A stretch of DNA of 34,505 bases from Flavobacterium sp. (GCA_030053925.1 JASGCX010000043.1:1-34505); one strand, 5' to 3'; positions 16,205 through 24,925 are shown, counted from the stretch's first letter. The notes: generated from the sequence alone by a model not told the origin. Program-made: numbers and translations.

Positions 16205-17228
16205 GTTTCAAATAACTTTCTATATTAAAAAATAAGTTCACACCATATTCTCTAATTTCATTAAAATCTTGATTACTTAAATGAATAATTTTTGTTTCTC
16301 CATCTTTATAATCTACCAAATAGATTGATACATCATCTGCCGCTTCTGCCATTAATTCATCTAAAACATAAGGGCTATGTGTTGCTATAAAGTATTGATT
16401 ATCATTTTTATCATTTACAATATCAGCAGTCATTTTTCTAATATAAGGCGGAAACATGTGAGCCTCTGGTTCTTCTAAAAGTAATACTTTTTCTTTATTG
16501 CTAAATATAGCTGCCTTATAAAAAATAAGCCTTTGTATGGTGTCTGCTAATAATTCGTAAGGCACAGTAAATATGCTAGAACCAGTTCTTTTTAAAATAG
16601 TAAATTGCTGCTCCCTGTTGTCAAAAAGCAACTCAAGCTGGTATTCTTTCAATAAGTTAGAAGCATCTGTATTAAGATGCTCATTAGTTTGAAGTATTGA
16701 AAAAATATTATTTCCGAAAGGATATTGCAGAGATGAATAATTTTTAGCTGCTTGATTAACTATTTTTTTAAATTCGTATTTCTTAACTACAAAATATTCA
16801 TCTTGTTCATTAGAATTTGTACCGCTTAAATACTCAAAACCATTAAATAGCATAACCTTCTTTACAGATGGATTTAAAGCAATATTTATTTCAAATTCTT
16901 CAAATATTTTTTCATTATTTTTTGTTTGATATGTTAATGAAAAATTATTTTCAGAAAAATCGCCAAAAACACCATATCTACCATTAATAGAAACCATTAA
17001 GCCTTTTTCCATAAACCCATTAAAAAAAATTGTTGGTATTTCTTTAACACGTACTAAATCTGTGAAACGAGTTTGTTGATTGAGCGCAAAAAGTGCCAAT
17101 GCCTCCAAAATATTACTCTTACCAACGTTCGGATAACCAATAAACACATTAACTCTCCGGCAGTCCTTTATTTCGGCGTGCCGTATAGATTTAAAGTTGT
17201 TAATTTCTATATTGGTTATTTTTTCCAT
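16182..17228 (-). CDS. AAA21/OLD-like ATPase between nuoF and nuoG
   Basis: A 348-residue SMC/RecF-like ATPase. It opens with the family's N-terminal strand (ITNIEINNFKSIRHAEI). Walker A is GYPNVGKS (31-38). The Walker B region LLLEEPEAHMFPP lies near residues 246-258, with Glu-Glu in place of Asp-Glu, followed by FIATHSPYVLDEL with the switch histidine. It lies 43 bp after nuoF and overlaps the small Toprim-like gene by 23 bp. ATG start. It is not a complex I assembly factor known to me. With its partner it resembles a two-gene ATPase/nuclease module. Its location places its expression under the nuo promoter. Confidence 0.85.
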   Translation of the reverse strand: MEKITNIEINNFKSIRHAEIKDCRRVNVFIGYPNVGKSNILEALALFALNQQTRFTDLVRVKEIPTIFFNGFMEKGLMVSINGRYGVFGDFSENNFSLTYQTKNNEKIFEEFEINIALNPSVKKVMLFNGFEYLSGTNSNEQDEYFVVKKYEFKKIVNQAAKNYSSLQYPFGNNIFSILQTNEHLNTDASNLLKEYQLELLFDNREQQFTILKRTGSSIFTVPYELLADTIQRLIFYKAAIFSNKEKVLLLEEPEAHMFPPYIRKMTADIVNDKNDNQYFIATHSPYVLDELMAEAADDVSIYLVDYKDGETKIIHLSNQDFNEIREYGVNLFFNIESYLKHGQVDNA

Positions 17229-17271
17229 TATAATTTATAAAGTAGCCATTGTTTGTTTGTGAGAAAAAAAA

Positions 17272-18630
17272 CTAAGCTGTTACAGGCACATGTATTTCAT
17301 CTGCATAATGCGCCAATCCAAAATTTCTTATTTGCGATTCTTGGGGGTTGTTTACGTGCCACTCAAACTCGTCTCTAAAATGTCTGATAGCTGCTGCCAC
17401 TGGCCAAGCCGCCGCATCGCCTAAAGGACAAATGGTATTACCCTCAATTTTGCGTTGAATATCCCACAATAAATCAATATCACTTATTTTACCCTTACCT
17501 GTTTCAATGTTTTTAAGTATTTTCTCCATCCAGCCAGTGCCTTCACGGCAAGGGCTACATTGGCCACAGCTTTCATGGCGATAAAACCGAGCTAAGGTGT
17601 ACGTGTTTTTAACAATACATTGATCTTCATCTAGCACAATAAAACCACCGCTACCTAGCATACTACCTGTTGCAAAACCACCATCGCTTAACCCTTCGTA
17701 ATTCATTAAACGAGGTTCGCCTTTAGCAGTTTTTAACAATAAATTAGCGGGCAAAATAGGTACAGAAGAACCCCCAGGTATGCAAGCTTTTAAGCGTTTA
17801 CCATTGGCAATACCACCGCAATATTCGTTGCTATAAATAAATTCTTCAACACTTATGGTCATATCTATTTCATAAACACCAGGCTTATTTATATTACCAC
17901 AAGCAGAAATTAGTTTTGTACCAGTAGAGCGACCAACGCCAATTTTAGCATACTCATCGCCACCCATATTAATGATTGGCACTACAGCAGCTAAGGTTTC
18001 TACGTTGTTTACCACCGTTGGTCTTTGCCACACACCTTGAATGGCAGGAAACGGTGGTTTAATTCGTGGATTACCACGTTTACCTTCAAGACTTTCAATT
18101 AATGCTGTTTCTTCGCCACAGATGTAGGCACCAGCGCCACGTTGCACATAAATTTCACAATCGAAACCAGTACCTAAAATATTTTTACCCAAAAAGCCTG
18201 CGGCTTTGGCTTCGGCTATAGCAAGTTCTAAAATATCAGGTATCCAAGCGTACTCACCTCTAATGTAGATGTAAGTAGCATTTGAACCCAAAGCAAACGA
18301 TGAAACAATTAAACCTTCAATTAATAAATGAGGTAAAAATTCCATCAAGTAACGGTCTTTAAAAGTACCGGGTTCACTTTCATCGGCATTACATACCAGG
18401 TGACGTGGTACGCCTTCGGGTTTAGCAATAAAACTCCATTTCATACCAGCAGGAAAACCTGCGCCACCACGACCACGCAAGCCACTCTTCTTCACTTCTT
18501 CTACAATTGCAGCCGGATCCATTGTTGTTAATGCCTTTTCAACTGCACAGTAACCGCCTTCTCTGCGGTACACCTCAAAGCTAGCAATACCTTCTACATG
18601 AGCTTTTTCTAATAATAATTTTACTCCCAT
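17272..18630 (-). CDS. nuoF: NADH-quinone oxidoreductase subunit F (NADH/FMN binding)
   Basis: The NADH-oxidising subunit of complex I, 452 residues. GLRGRGGAGFPAGMKW (50-65) binds NADH/FMN, and CNADESEPGTFKDR adds FMN contacts. RGAGAYICGEETALIESLEG is the second nucleotide segment. The N3 cluster ligands are in ESCGQCSPCREG and in NTICPLGDA near the C-terminus. Length matches the family. ATG at 18630. The 122-bp gap upstream contains a small CCTC/GAGG hairpin (18639-18650) and no gene. Confidence 0.98.
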   Translation of the reverse strand: MGVKLLLEKAHVEGIASFEVYRREGGYCAVEKALTTMDPAAIVEEVKKSGLRGRGGAGFPAGMKWSFIAKPEGVPRHLVCNADESEPGTFKDRYLMEFLPHLLIEGLIVSSFALGSNATYIYIRGEYAWIPDILELAIAEAKAAGFLGKNILGTGFDCEIYVQRGAGAYICGEETALIESLEGKRGNPRIKPPFPAIQGVWQRPTVVNNVETLAAVVPIINMGGDEYAKIGVGRSTGTKLISACGNINKPGVYEIDMTISVEEFIYSNEYCGGIANGKRLKACIPGGSSVPILPANLLLKTAKGEPRLMNYEGLSDGGFATGSMLGSGGFIVLDEDQCIVKNTYTLARFYRHESCGQCSPCREGTGWMEKILKNIETGKGKISDIDLLWDIQRKIEGNTICPLGDAAAWPVAAAIRHFRDEFEWHVNNPQESQIRNFGLAHYADEIHVPVTA

Positions 18631-18752
18631 ACACCAGACCTCGTTTGAGGATAATTGTGTTTTGTTATAAATATTTTGATACCAGCTTTCGCTTCGCCTT
18701 TCAACATCGTTGTGTTACTCAGGGCAACGGCTTTCTATACCTCTACTCTATG

Positions 18753-19190
18753 CTAAACCGCTAATTTTACAGCCTGTCTTGCCAATAATTTCCAAGCCTT
18801 TTTCTCTTTTACCCACACTTGCAACACCTGTAATTTTAAAGGTGATACTTTACCGTCTTTATCTTTTTGCATTGCCGAAATAATATGCCTTACTACAACT
18901 GATTTTCCACTAAAAAGTATGGTTCCTACTTCAGTTTTTACATCACTGTAGGTTTTGGTGTTATCCATTACATCTTTCAGCATTTCTGTTCTATTATGCA
19001 AGTTTCCTCCAGAATGACCGTACGTAACTTCTGTAGCTAACAATTGACTTAAAATTGCTGTATCTTTTTCTATAAAAATAGCTTTATTAAAAGCTTGCAC
19101 TTTCGATGATATGAGTTGTTCATCTTTAGCTTGCGCTTTAGCATCTGCAGCCATTACAACCAATATAAGTAAAGTAAGTATCTTTTTCAT
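18753..19190 (-). CDS. Secreted NTF2-like (DUF4440/SnoaL-type) protein
   Basis: A 145-residue protein with a clear Sec signal peptide (MKKILTLLILVVMAADAKA), so it should be periplasmic. The rest has the pattern of an NTF2-like cone fold of the DUF4440 type: an N-terminal helix (AFNKAIFIEKDTAILSQLLA), then TYGHSGGNLHNRTEM, VRHIISA and LQVWVKEKKAWKLLARQ. Such folds bind small ligands or act as unknown enzymes; no catalytic set is certain here. It begins 2 bp after the nuoE stop, so it is co-transcribed with nuoE and nuoF. It is not a known complex I part. Confidence 0.8.
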   Translation of the reverse strand: MKKILTLLILVVMAADAKAQAKDEQLISSKVQAFNKAIFIEKDTAILSQLLATEVTYGHSGGNLHNRTEMLKDVMDNTKTYSDVKTEVGTILFSGKSVVVRHIISAMQKDKDGKVSPLKLQVLQVWVKEKKAWKLLARQAVKLAV

Positions 19191-19192
19191 AA

Positions 19193-19696
19193 CTAGTTAT
19201 TTACATTTGCGTTATTTTTACACTCTTCAATAATAGCATCTACTTTTTCTTTAGTTAAATGTTCACGGTAATGTTTACCTAGCTGCATCATTGGTGCATA
19301 ACCACAAGCGCCTAAGCACTCAACAGTTTTTAATGTAAACAAGCCATCAGGGGTAGTTTCACCCAGCTTAATGTTTAGTTTTTCGCTTATGTAGGCAATA
19401 ATATCGTCGCAACCACTTACCATACAAGGCCCAGTTTGGCACACTTCAAACATGTATTTTCCTACGGGTTTTGTATTGTACATGCTGTAAAACGTAGCTA
19501 CTTCATATACCTCAATTGGTGTAATGCTTAGTAATTCAGCCACATAATCCATTGTTTTAGCACTTAACCAGCCGCCAAACTCTTCTTGCGCCAAATGCAA
19601 AACAGGCAACAAAGCACTTTTTTGTTTTCCCTCTGGATAACGAGCTATAATTTCGCTCACCTTAGCCAATTTTTGTTCTGAAAATTGAATAACCAT
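19193..19696 (-). CDS. nuoE: NADH-quinone oxidoreductase subunit E (2Fe-2S)
   Basis: Thioredoxin-like 2Fe-2S subunit of the NADH dehydrogenase module (cluster N1a), 167 residues. Ligands are C86 and C91 in CQTGPC, and C127 and C131 in CLGAC. The EVATFYSMY segment is diagnostic. I chose the ATG at 19696 over a TTG three codons upstream. It starts 2 bp after the stop of the PD-(D/E)XK-like gene, so the inserted gene and nuoE are coupled. Confidence 0.97.
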   Translation of the reverse strand: MVIQFSEQKLAKVSEIIARYPEGKQKSALLPVLHLAQEEFGGWLSAKTMDYVAELLSITPIEVYEVATFYSMYNTKPVGKYMFEVCQTGPCMVSGCDDIIAYISEKLNIKLGETTPDGLFTLKTVECLGACGYAPMMQLGKHYREHLTKEKVDAIIEECKNNANVNN

Positions 19697-19698
19697 TA

Positions 19699-20190
19699 TT
19701 AACAAAATTGTTTAATAGAATAAATTGAATTACATGCTAAGTTATAAAGTGCCGATTTTTCCCATTCAATATATTCCAATTTCTTAGAAATACTTTTTTG
19801 TTTCCCATTATTTTTTGAAGAAAAACAAACAAATTTTATAGGCGGAACCTTCAACTCTTTATTTAATAATTTTGCCACTTTTAATATATACTCTACCATT
19901 GCTGCACTACATTTTAATTGTAATGCCTTGCCAGATGTATTTTCACTTTTCATTTCACAAACTAATATCACTTCATCTGAAATAATTACATAATCGCTTA
20001 TAGACCTACTTTTTCCAGCTTTATGCAAATTATTTAATACTTTATTAGTAAAATGATGACAATCAAATTTTAATATAACACAATCACCCTTCATTTCAAT
20101 GTCTAAGCATTTTGCTTCCCCCGACAAAGTTTTACCAAATAAAAATAATTCATCTCTTAAAAATGATGACAATGCAATTTTAATACTCAT
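19699..20190 (-). CDS. PD-(D/E)XK nuclease-like protein paired with an ATPase (unrecognised family)
   Basis: A 163-residue protein without a family that I can name. The segment DYVIISDEVILVCEMK (D66, E79, K81), followed by a helix with Q91 and K93, fits the D...ExK core of PD-(D/E)XK nucleases: a strand pair, then a helix. A glutamate in the first helix (E14) fits too. It starts with ATG one base after the stop of the upstream ATPase and ends 2 bp before nuoE. It would be the effector of that ATPase if the pair works like known ATPase/nuclease modules. The nuclease fold is my reading of a short motif and needs a profile search. Another possibility is an inactive member acting as a regulator. 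Confidence 0.6.
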   Translation of the reverse strand: MSIKIALSSFLRDELFLFGKTLSGEAKCLDIEMKGDCVILKFDCHHFTNKVLNNLHKAGKSRSISDYVIISDEVILVCEMKSENTSGKALQLKCSAAMVEYILKVAKLLNKELKVPPIKFVCFSSKNNGKQKSISKKLEYIEWEKSALYNLACNSIYSIKQFC

Positions 20191-20191
20191 T

Positions 20192-21544
20192 TTAATCTTC
20201 AAATAATGTCCATTGAATATCGTTTGTCGCTTTATTTTGCTTAGAAATTACATCATCAATAGATATAGCTTCAAAACCTAATTCATCTACAGGTACTTGC
20301 TTCGCTAATCCATCGTTAAAATGGCATGCACCTACATTCTTATATGATAATACCTCATCTTCAAAATATCCATATTTATCTAATAATTCTTTCTTATCTT
20401 TTTGCGTTGAACCTAGCATAATAAGATTGTTAAACTCTCTAATAATGTAATCGCTATGTGTACTTACTATAACCTTAACGCCCATTCTTGAAAGCTTCGC
20501 CAACACCCTTGCAATCTTAACTTGATTTTCTGGATGAAGATTTATTTCAGGCTCATCTATAATTAGAGTTTGCCCTTTCTGAGCATAATAGCGCAAATAA
20601 AAAACAAATGATGACAACGATTTTATAGTAGATGATGTGTTAAGAATAGATACATCTTTTACTATACCATCATCAAAAAAAACGTCTCCAATTTCATTAA
20701 CTCGCAGGTTTCCCTTCAGTATATCATCTTCTAGCAATGTAGCAAGTACATTATAATCATCAAGATTTTTTTCTAAAGATGAATTTGTTTTAAATTGTCT
20801 TTCAATAGAATCATTAATCACTGAAGAATAACTAACAAAGTCATTTCTTTCGGCAGGAATACTCGTCTTCTTGAATCGATTTAAGAGCAAGTCTTTACCA
20901 AAAACTGTAATTCCAATTCTTTCTGCTGGCAAAAAAAAGCAAGGCTCAACAAGGCTAAGTTTTGTATTGATTATAATTCTTTGTAAACGCCTAATCTCTA
21001 ATGTTCTTTCCTCATCAGAATCAAATTCGGTTTTGAAATTTTCGCCGAGAGAAACCCTTGTAAAATTATTTTCTAAAACAGTTAGTGTAACAACCCCATT
21101 AAGAGATAGAACTTGTTTTCTATTAAAATTAGGTATATCTAAGAATTTATTAAACTCATTCTCATTTTCTAGCCAAGAAAAAGATATTTTTGTATTATCA
21201 AAAGTATTATTATATATTCCAAAAACCTGATCTAGTTTTTTAGAATACATTTTCTCAACACCTTTTATAGTGCTATTAAATTTACCTGAAAAAAGTTTTT
21301 TAAAATCAATATCTAACCATTTATTAGAAAATAATTCTAAAAAATTATATCCCGCAGATAAATACAATTCGTCAATATAAGTGTCACTAAAATCAACCAT
21401 TGGACGTGTAGTTCTAATACCATAAACCGCATAACTAATAAAAGTTTTACCAGTATTATTAGGGCCAAAAAATACGGTCAATTGATTATCTAAATCAATT
21501 TCAGCTTCTTTAATCTTGCCAATATTTTTTAATTTTAGTTTCAT
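20192..21544 (-). CDS. AAA-family (OLD/RecF-like) ATPase between nuoD and nuoE
   Basis: A 450-residue SMC-like ATPase. It begins with MKLKLKNIGKIKEAEI, the usual N-terminal strand. Walker A is GPNNTGKT (27-34). Walker B is LIIDEPEINLHPE near residues 326-338, and the switch is VIVSTHSDYIIREF near 355-368. The middle region is long, helical and not conserved to my eye; it may bind a partner or DNA. The C-terminus carries a further 70 residues of no known motif. It begins 15 bp after the nuoD stop and is followed after one base by the PD-(D/E)XK-like gene. The two make a second ATPase/nuclease-like pair inside the operon. Defence role inferred. Confidence 0.85.
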   Translation of the reverse strand: MKLKLKNIGKIKEAEIDLDNQLTVFFGPNNTGKTFISYAVYGIRTTRPMVDFSDTYIDELYLSAGYNFLELFSNKWLDIDFKKLFSGKFNSTIKGVEKMYSKKLDQVFGIYNNTFDNTKISFSWLENENEFNKFLDIPNFNRKQVLSLNGVVTLTVLENNFTRVSLGENFKTEFDSDEERTLEIRRLQRIIINTKLSLVEPCFFLPAERIGITVFGKDLLLNRFKKTSIPAERNDFVSYSSVINDSIERQFKTNSSLEKNLDDYNVLATLLEDDILKGNLRVNEIGDVFFDDGIVKDVSILNTSSTIKSLSSFVFYLRYYAQKGQTLIIDEPEINLHPENQVKIARVLAKLSRMGVKVIVSTHSDYIIREFNNLIMLGSTQKDKKELLDKYGYFEDEVLSYKNVGACHFNDGLAKQVPVDELGFEAISIDDVISKQNKATNDIQWTLFED

Positions 21545-21559
21545 TTTAAATTTTCTTAC

Positions 21560-22786
21560 TTACGCATCCAATTCGCCTGCAATTAAGTTTAAGCTACTCA
21601 TTGTAATAATAGCATCACTTAACATTGCACCTTTAGTTAATTCGGCATACGCTTGATAATAAATAAAACATGGTCTTCTAAAATGTAAACGATAAGGCGT
21701 TCTACCACCATCGCTAATAAAGTAAAAACCAAGCTCGCCGTTACCGCCTTCTACACTTTGGTACACCTCGCCTTTAGGTATTGCCGTTTCGCCCATAATA
21801 ATTTTAAAATGCCAAATTAATGCTTCCATTTTAGTGTACACATCTTCTTTCTTAGGCAAGTAAAATTCAGGTACTTCTGCATGATAAACTTCAGCCTCTG
21901 CACCTTTAAAAGTTTGTACTTTTCTATAAGCTTGTTCTATAATTGATAATGATTGCCAAACCTCTTCACCTCTAACCAAAAATCTATCGTAATTATCGCC
22001 AGTTTTACCTACAGGTACCGTAAATTTAAAATCTTCGTAACTACTGTAAGGGCTGTGCACACGTACATCATAATCTACACCAGCGGCACGTAAGTTAGGC
22101 CCAGTAAAGCCATAATTCAATGCTCTTTCGGCACTTATTGCACCAGTATTCTGCAATCTATCCATGAAAATTCTGTTACGTTTAAACAGATTTTCAAATT
22201 CTTTCCACACAGCAGGAAATTCTTTCAAAAACTTCTCAAGTTTATCAAAAGCAGTGGCGTTAAAATTTCTTTCAAAACCGCCCACACGACCAATATTTGT
22301 AGTTAAACGAGAGCCACAAATTTCTTCGTAAATTTCATAAATCAATTCACGATACTGCATTACATACAAAAAGCCAGAATACGCACCACTATCTACACCC
22401 ACAATTGAGTTACAGATTAAGTGGTCAGAAATTCTAGCTAATTCCATAATGATGACACGTAAATAATCAACACGCTTTGGTGTTTGTATTTGCATCAATT
22501 TTTCGCAGGTAATATGCCACCCCATATTGTTAATAGGGCTGCTGCAGTAATTTAAACGGTCGGTAATTGGTGTAATTTGATAAAGCGGCCTGCGTTCGGC
22601 CAACTTCTCAAAAGCCCGATGAATGTAACCTACAGTTTGCTCAGAGCTTACAATACGTTCACCATCTAATTCTAAAATATTTTGAAACACACCATGTGTA
22701 GCTGGGTGCGTAGGCCCCAGATTTAGTGTGGTTGTTTGCTTTTCTATTGAGCCTTCCGGCAACGTAATATGATGTTGATGCTCCAT
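21560..22786 (-). CDS. nuoD: NADH-quinone oxidoreductase subunit D
   Basis: The 49-kDa subunit homologue of complex I that forms the quinone-binding cavity with NuoB, 408 residues. Landmarks are LNLGPTHPATHGVFQ (21-35), with the His residues of the quinone site, and RADPL-equivalent segments near SSPINNMGWH and RVGGFERNFN. FRRPCFIYYQAYAEL and the C-terminal SLNLIAGELDA are conserved. ATG at 22786. The 181-bp gap to nuoC holds no gene and no obvious signal. Confidence 0.98.
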   Translation of the reverse strand: MEHQHHITLPEGSIEKQTTTLNLGPTHPATHGVFQNILELDGERIVSSEQTVGYIHRAFEKLAERRPLYQITPITDRLNYCSSPINNMGWHITCEKLMQIQTPKRVDYLRVIIMELARISDHLICNSIVGVDSGAYSGFLYVMQYRELIYEIYEEICGSRLTTNIGRVGGFERNFNATAFDKLEKFLKEFPAVWKEFENLFKRNRIFMDRLQNTGAISAERALNYGFTGPNLRAAGVDYDVRVHSPYSSYEDFKFTVPVGKTGDNYDRFLVRGEEVWQSLSIIEQAYRKVQTFKGAEAEVYHAEVPEFYLPKKEDVYTKMEALIWHFKIIMGETAIPKGEVYQSVEGGNGELGFYFISDGGRTPYRLHFRRPCFIYYQAYAELTKGAMLSDAIITMSSLNLIAGELDA

Positions 22787-22967
22787 AAGCCTCAGCCCTA
22801 TTTTTGGGAGATATTTTTATTTGTTTATCAACTGTTGTTATTGTCTGAATTTTAATTTTTAGGATGTAATTGATTAATGTAACTATCAAACCATCCTTAG
22901 TGTCATCAAATTTCAATGCAAAATTTCTTATAAATCGTTCAAATAAGAGAAATCTTGGTAAAGGCTG

Positions 22968-23483
22968 TTAATTTAATCGTCCACGACCAAACATTTCATC
23001 GTCTTTATCAATTCTTGTTTGATCTTCCAATGGAAACTCTTTCCTCAGTGGAAAATAATCCATTTCATCTACATTTAAAATACGCTTCAAGTTATCGTGA
23101 CCAACAAAGTTTACACCGTAAAAATCATAGGTTTCACGCTCCATCCAGTTTGCTGCCGAAAATAATTTTGACGCAGTAAATACGTCTGGTTTAGCAATAT
23201 CGGTAAACACTTTAAAGCGAATTCTTACATTTTCAACCAAGTTGTGTAAGTGGTATACAACCGCCAATTCTTTACCTACATTATCAGGATAATGAACTGC
23301 ACACAAATCGGTCATAAATTGAAATTGCAATGCTTCATCATCAAACAAAAACTGTAGCACTTTTAAGTTTAATTCTTTTGGTGCATCAAACGTAAGCATA
23401 CCATAAGGCTCTTCAAAGTTTATTACTTCACCAAACTTTTCGGTTAGTTTTTGCTGTATTAATTTGTTTGTTAATTGACTCAT
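22968..23483 (-). CDS. nuoC: NADH-quinone oxidoreductase subunit C
   Basis: The 30-kDa subunit homologue of complex I, 171 residues, separate from nuoD here. The conserved C-terminal block is present: ANWMERETYDFYGVNFVGHD and KRILNVDEMDYFPLRKEFPL. ATG at 23483. The last 4 bp of the gamma-glutamylcyclotransferase-like gene overlap the start (ATGA), so the two are translationally coupled. Confidence 0.97.
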   Translation of the reverse strand: MSQLTNKLIQQKLTEKFGEVINFEEPYGMLTFDAPKELNLKVLQFLFDDEALQFQFMTDLCAVHYPDNVGKELAVVYHLHNLVENVRIRFKVFTDIAKPDVFTASKLFSAANWMERETYDFYGVNFVGHDNLKRILNVDEMDYFPLRKEFPLEDQTRIDKDDEMFGRGRLN

Positions 23484-23899
23484 AAATTCTTTTTTCTCTT
23501 CCTATAAATACCGTCAGTAATTTCTTTGAGATTATTGACTTTATGATTGTACCAATAAATCCATGCATTTACGCTTTTACCTTCTTTTGTAAAAACGTTT
23601 ACTTTTTTTCTTACAAATAAAGAACTATCTGTATTTGAAGGATTGTATTCTTCATATTCATCTAATTCTCTAAACACCTCAGATTCGTGTTCAGGTTTAA
23701 TTTCAATTAATTGCCCATAAACCTTTTTATTATCTAATCTTGCTGGTTTTGCACCAGGAAAATCACCAACATCAAACAATCTACCTTTTACATAACCTTT
23801 ATCTGAATATGTCACAAAGCGCTTAATTTTAGGCAATACATTTTCTAATCTGCCTTCTCGCAAAGTACCGTAAACAAATATGTTATTTATCGAGCCCAT
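23480..23899 (-). CDS. Gamma-glutamylcyclotransferase-like protein (GGCT/AIG2 fold)
   Basis: A 139-residue cytoplasmic protein. The fold signature is IFVYGTLREG (7-16). The catalytic glutamate is E83 in LDEYEEY. ARLDNKKVYGQLIEI and VRKKVNVFTKEG complete the barrel. Members cleave gamma-glutamyl amines or peptides, releasing 5-oxoproline; the substrate cannot be fixed here. It lies between nuoB and nuoC and overlaps the nuoC start by 4 bp. It starts 19 bp after the broken membrane-protein gene. It has no known role in complex I. Confidence 0.85.
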   Translation of the reverse strand: MGSINNIFVYGTLREGRLENVLPKIKRFVTYSDKGYVKGRLFDVGDFPGAKPARLDNKKVYGQLIEIKPEHESEVFRELDEYEEYNPSNTDSSLFVRKKVNVFTKEGKSVNAWIYWYNHKVNNLKEITDGIYRKRKKNL

Positions 23900-23918
23900 T
23901 TAGTAATTTATATAAATT

Positions 23919-24328
23919 TTAAAAGCCAAATTGACTGATGTACTGCATTATAAACCCATTTTTTCTAATTGCGGTAAGATAGTATTCAAACAAATCAATC
24001 ACTTCTTCATTAGTTACATGATTATTTTTAACCAAAACCGAAACGAACTCAAAAAAATTCAAATAATTAACAAATAATTCCTCATTCTTTTGATTGGTTG
24101 CCATTTTTTTAGCATCCAACACAAGAAAACCAGAAATTCTTTCATATTCAATTACCTGCCGAACTTCAGAAAATGTACCATTTTCAAAAAACTTCTCAAA
24201 TAGCTATTTTAACCACTCGCCTCTTTTTATTTTATTATTCTTATTGTAGGATATTGCTGTAAAATAATACCTAGAATTGCAGCAGTATAAGCTGCAATTT
24301 GAAAACATTTCACAACATTATCATTCAT
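23919..24328 (-). pseudogene. Broken TM plus DUF4760-like gene between nuoB and nuoC
   Basis: An ATG at 24328 opens a 33-codon frame that encodes a membrane segment (AYTAAILGIILQQYP) and ends at 24227. In the shifted frame the sequence continues as KRGEWLK, then TAG at 24204-24206. The same frame then runs LFEKFFENGTFSEVRQVIEY, past YLNFFEFVSVLV and FEYYLTAIRKNGF, to the stop at 23919. Read together this is a protein of about 135 residues, with an N-terminal anchor and a helical domain like uncharacterised DUF4760-type proteins (KRxEWL, FExFF, YLNFFE). One frameshift in an A/T run and one internal stop break it. A GTG at 24122 could start a remnant of 67 residues. Sequencing error is the main alternative. 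Confidence 0.65.
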
Positions 24329-24337
24329 AACATATTA

Positions 24338-24925
24338 TTATTGAATACCGTAACTGTTAAGTAATGCTTTGTACTGTTCGCTATTTCTTCTTCTCACACT
24401 TTCTTGCCCCACTAAATCTTGAATGCGCATAAAACCATCAATGATTGCTTCTGGTCTTGGTGGGCAGCCTGGTACATACACATCTACAGGAATTACTTGG
24501 TCTATACCTTGCAATACGCTGTAAGTATCAAAAATACCACCACTACTTGCACATGCACCTACTGCAATTACCCAGCGTGGTTCTGCCATTTGCAAATATA
24601 CTTGACGTAAAACGGGCCCCATTTTTTTAGAAATAGTACCCATAACCATTAATAGATCGCACTGACGTGGTGAGAAACCCACCCGTTCGCTCCCAAATCT
24701 TGACAAATCGTAGTGAGAAGCCATAGTAGCCATAAACTCAATACCACAACATGAGGTTGCAAAAGGCAAAGGCCATAAAGAGTTTTTACGAGCCAAGCCT
24801 ACAACATCACTCATTTTAGTAGTAAAAAAACCTTCGCCGCCAAAACCTGGAGGCGCATCTACAGTTGCTACCGCATCTGCAATATTGGCTTCTTTAGCGT
24901 GAACATTAAAACGTACCGGACGCAT
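24338..24925 (-). CDS. nuoB: NADH-quinone oxidoreductase subunit B (4Fe-4S N2)
   Basis: Subunit that carries cluster N2, the last electron donor to quinone, 195 residues. Ligands are the tandem pair C59-C60 in TSCCGIEFM, C124 in GACASSGG and C154 in VPGCPPRPEA. The N-terminal extension of about 35 residues ahead of the core is modest. ATG at 24925; the 11-bp leader AAATTAAAAAT separates it from an octamer tract. The stop is 9 bp before the broken membrane-protein gene. Confidence 0.98.
   Translation of the reverse strand: MRPVRFNVHAKEANIADAVATVDAPPGFGGEGFFTTKMSDVVGLARKNSLWPLPFATSCCGIEFMATMASHYDLSRFGSERVGFSPRQCDLLMVMGTISKKMGPVLRQVYLQMAEPRWVIAVGACASSGGIFDTYSVLQGIDQVIPVDVYVPGCPPRPEAIIDGFMRIQDLVGQESVRRRNSEQYKALLNSYGIQ

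Noticed and set aside
14596-18630. NuoF/NuoG as subunits of a soluble NAD-linked formate dehydrogenase or hydrogenase
   Set aside because: All 14 complex I genes are present in canonical order, and NuoG lacks the catalytic molybdopterin domain.
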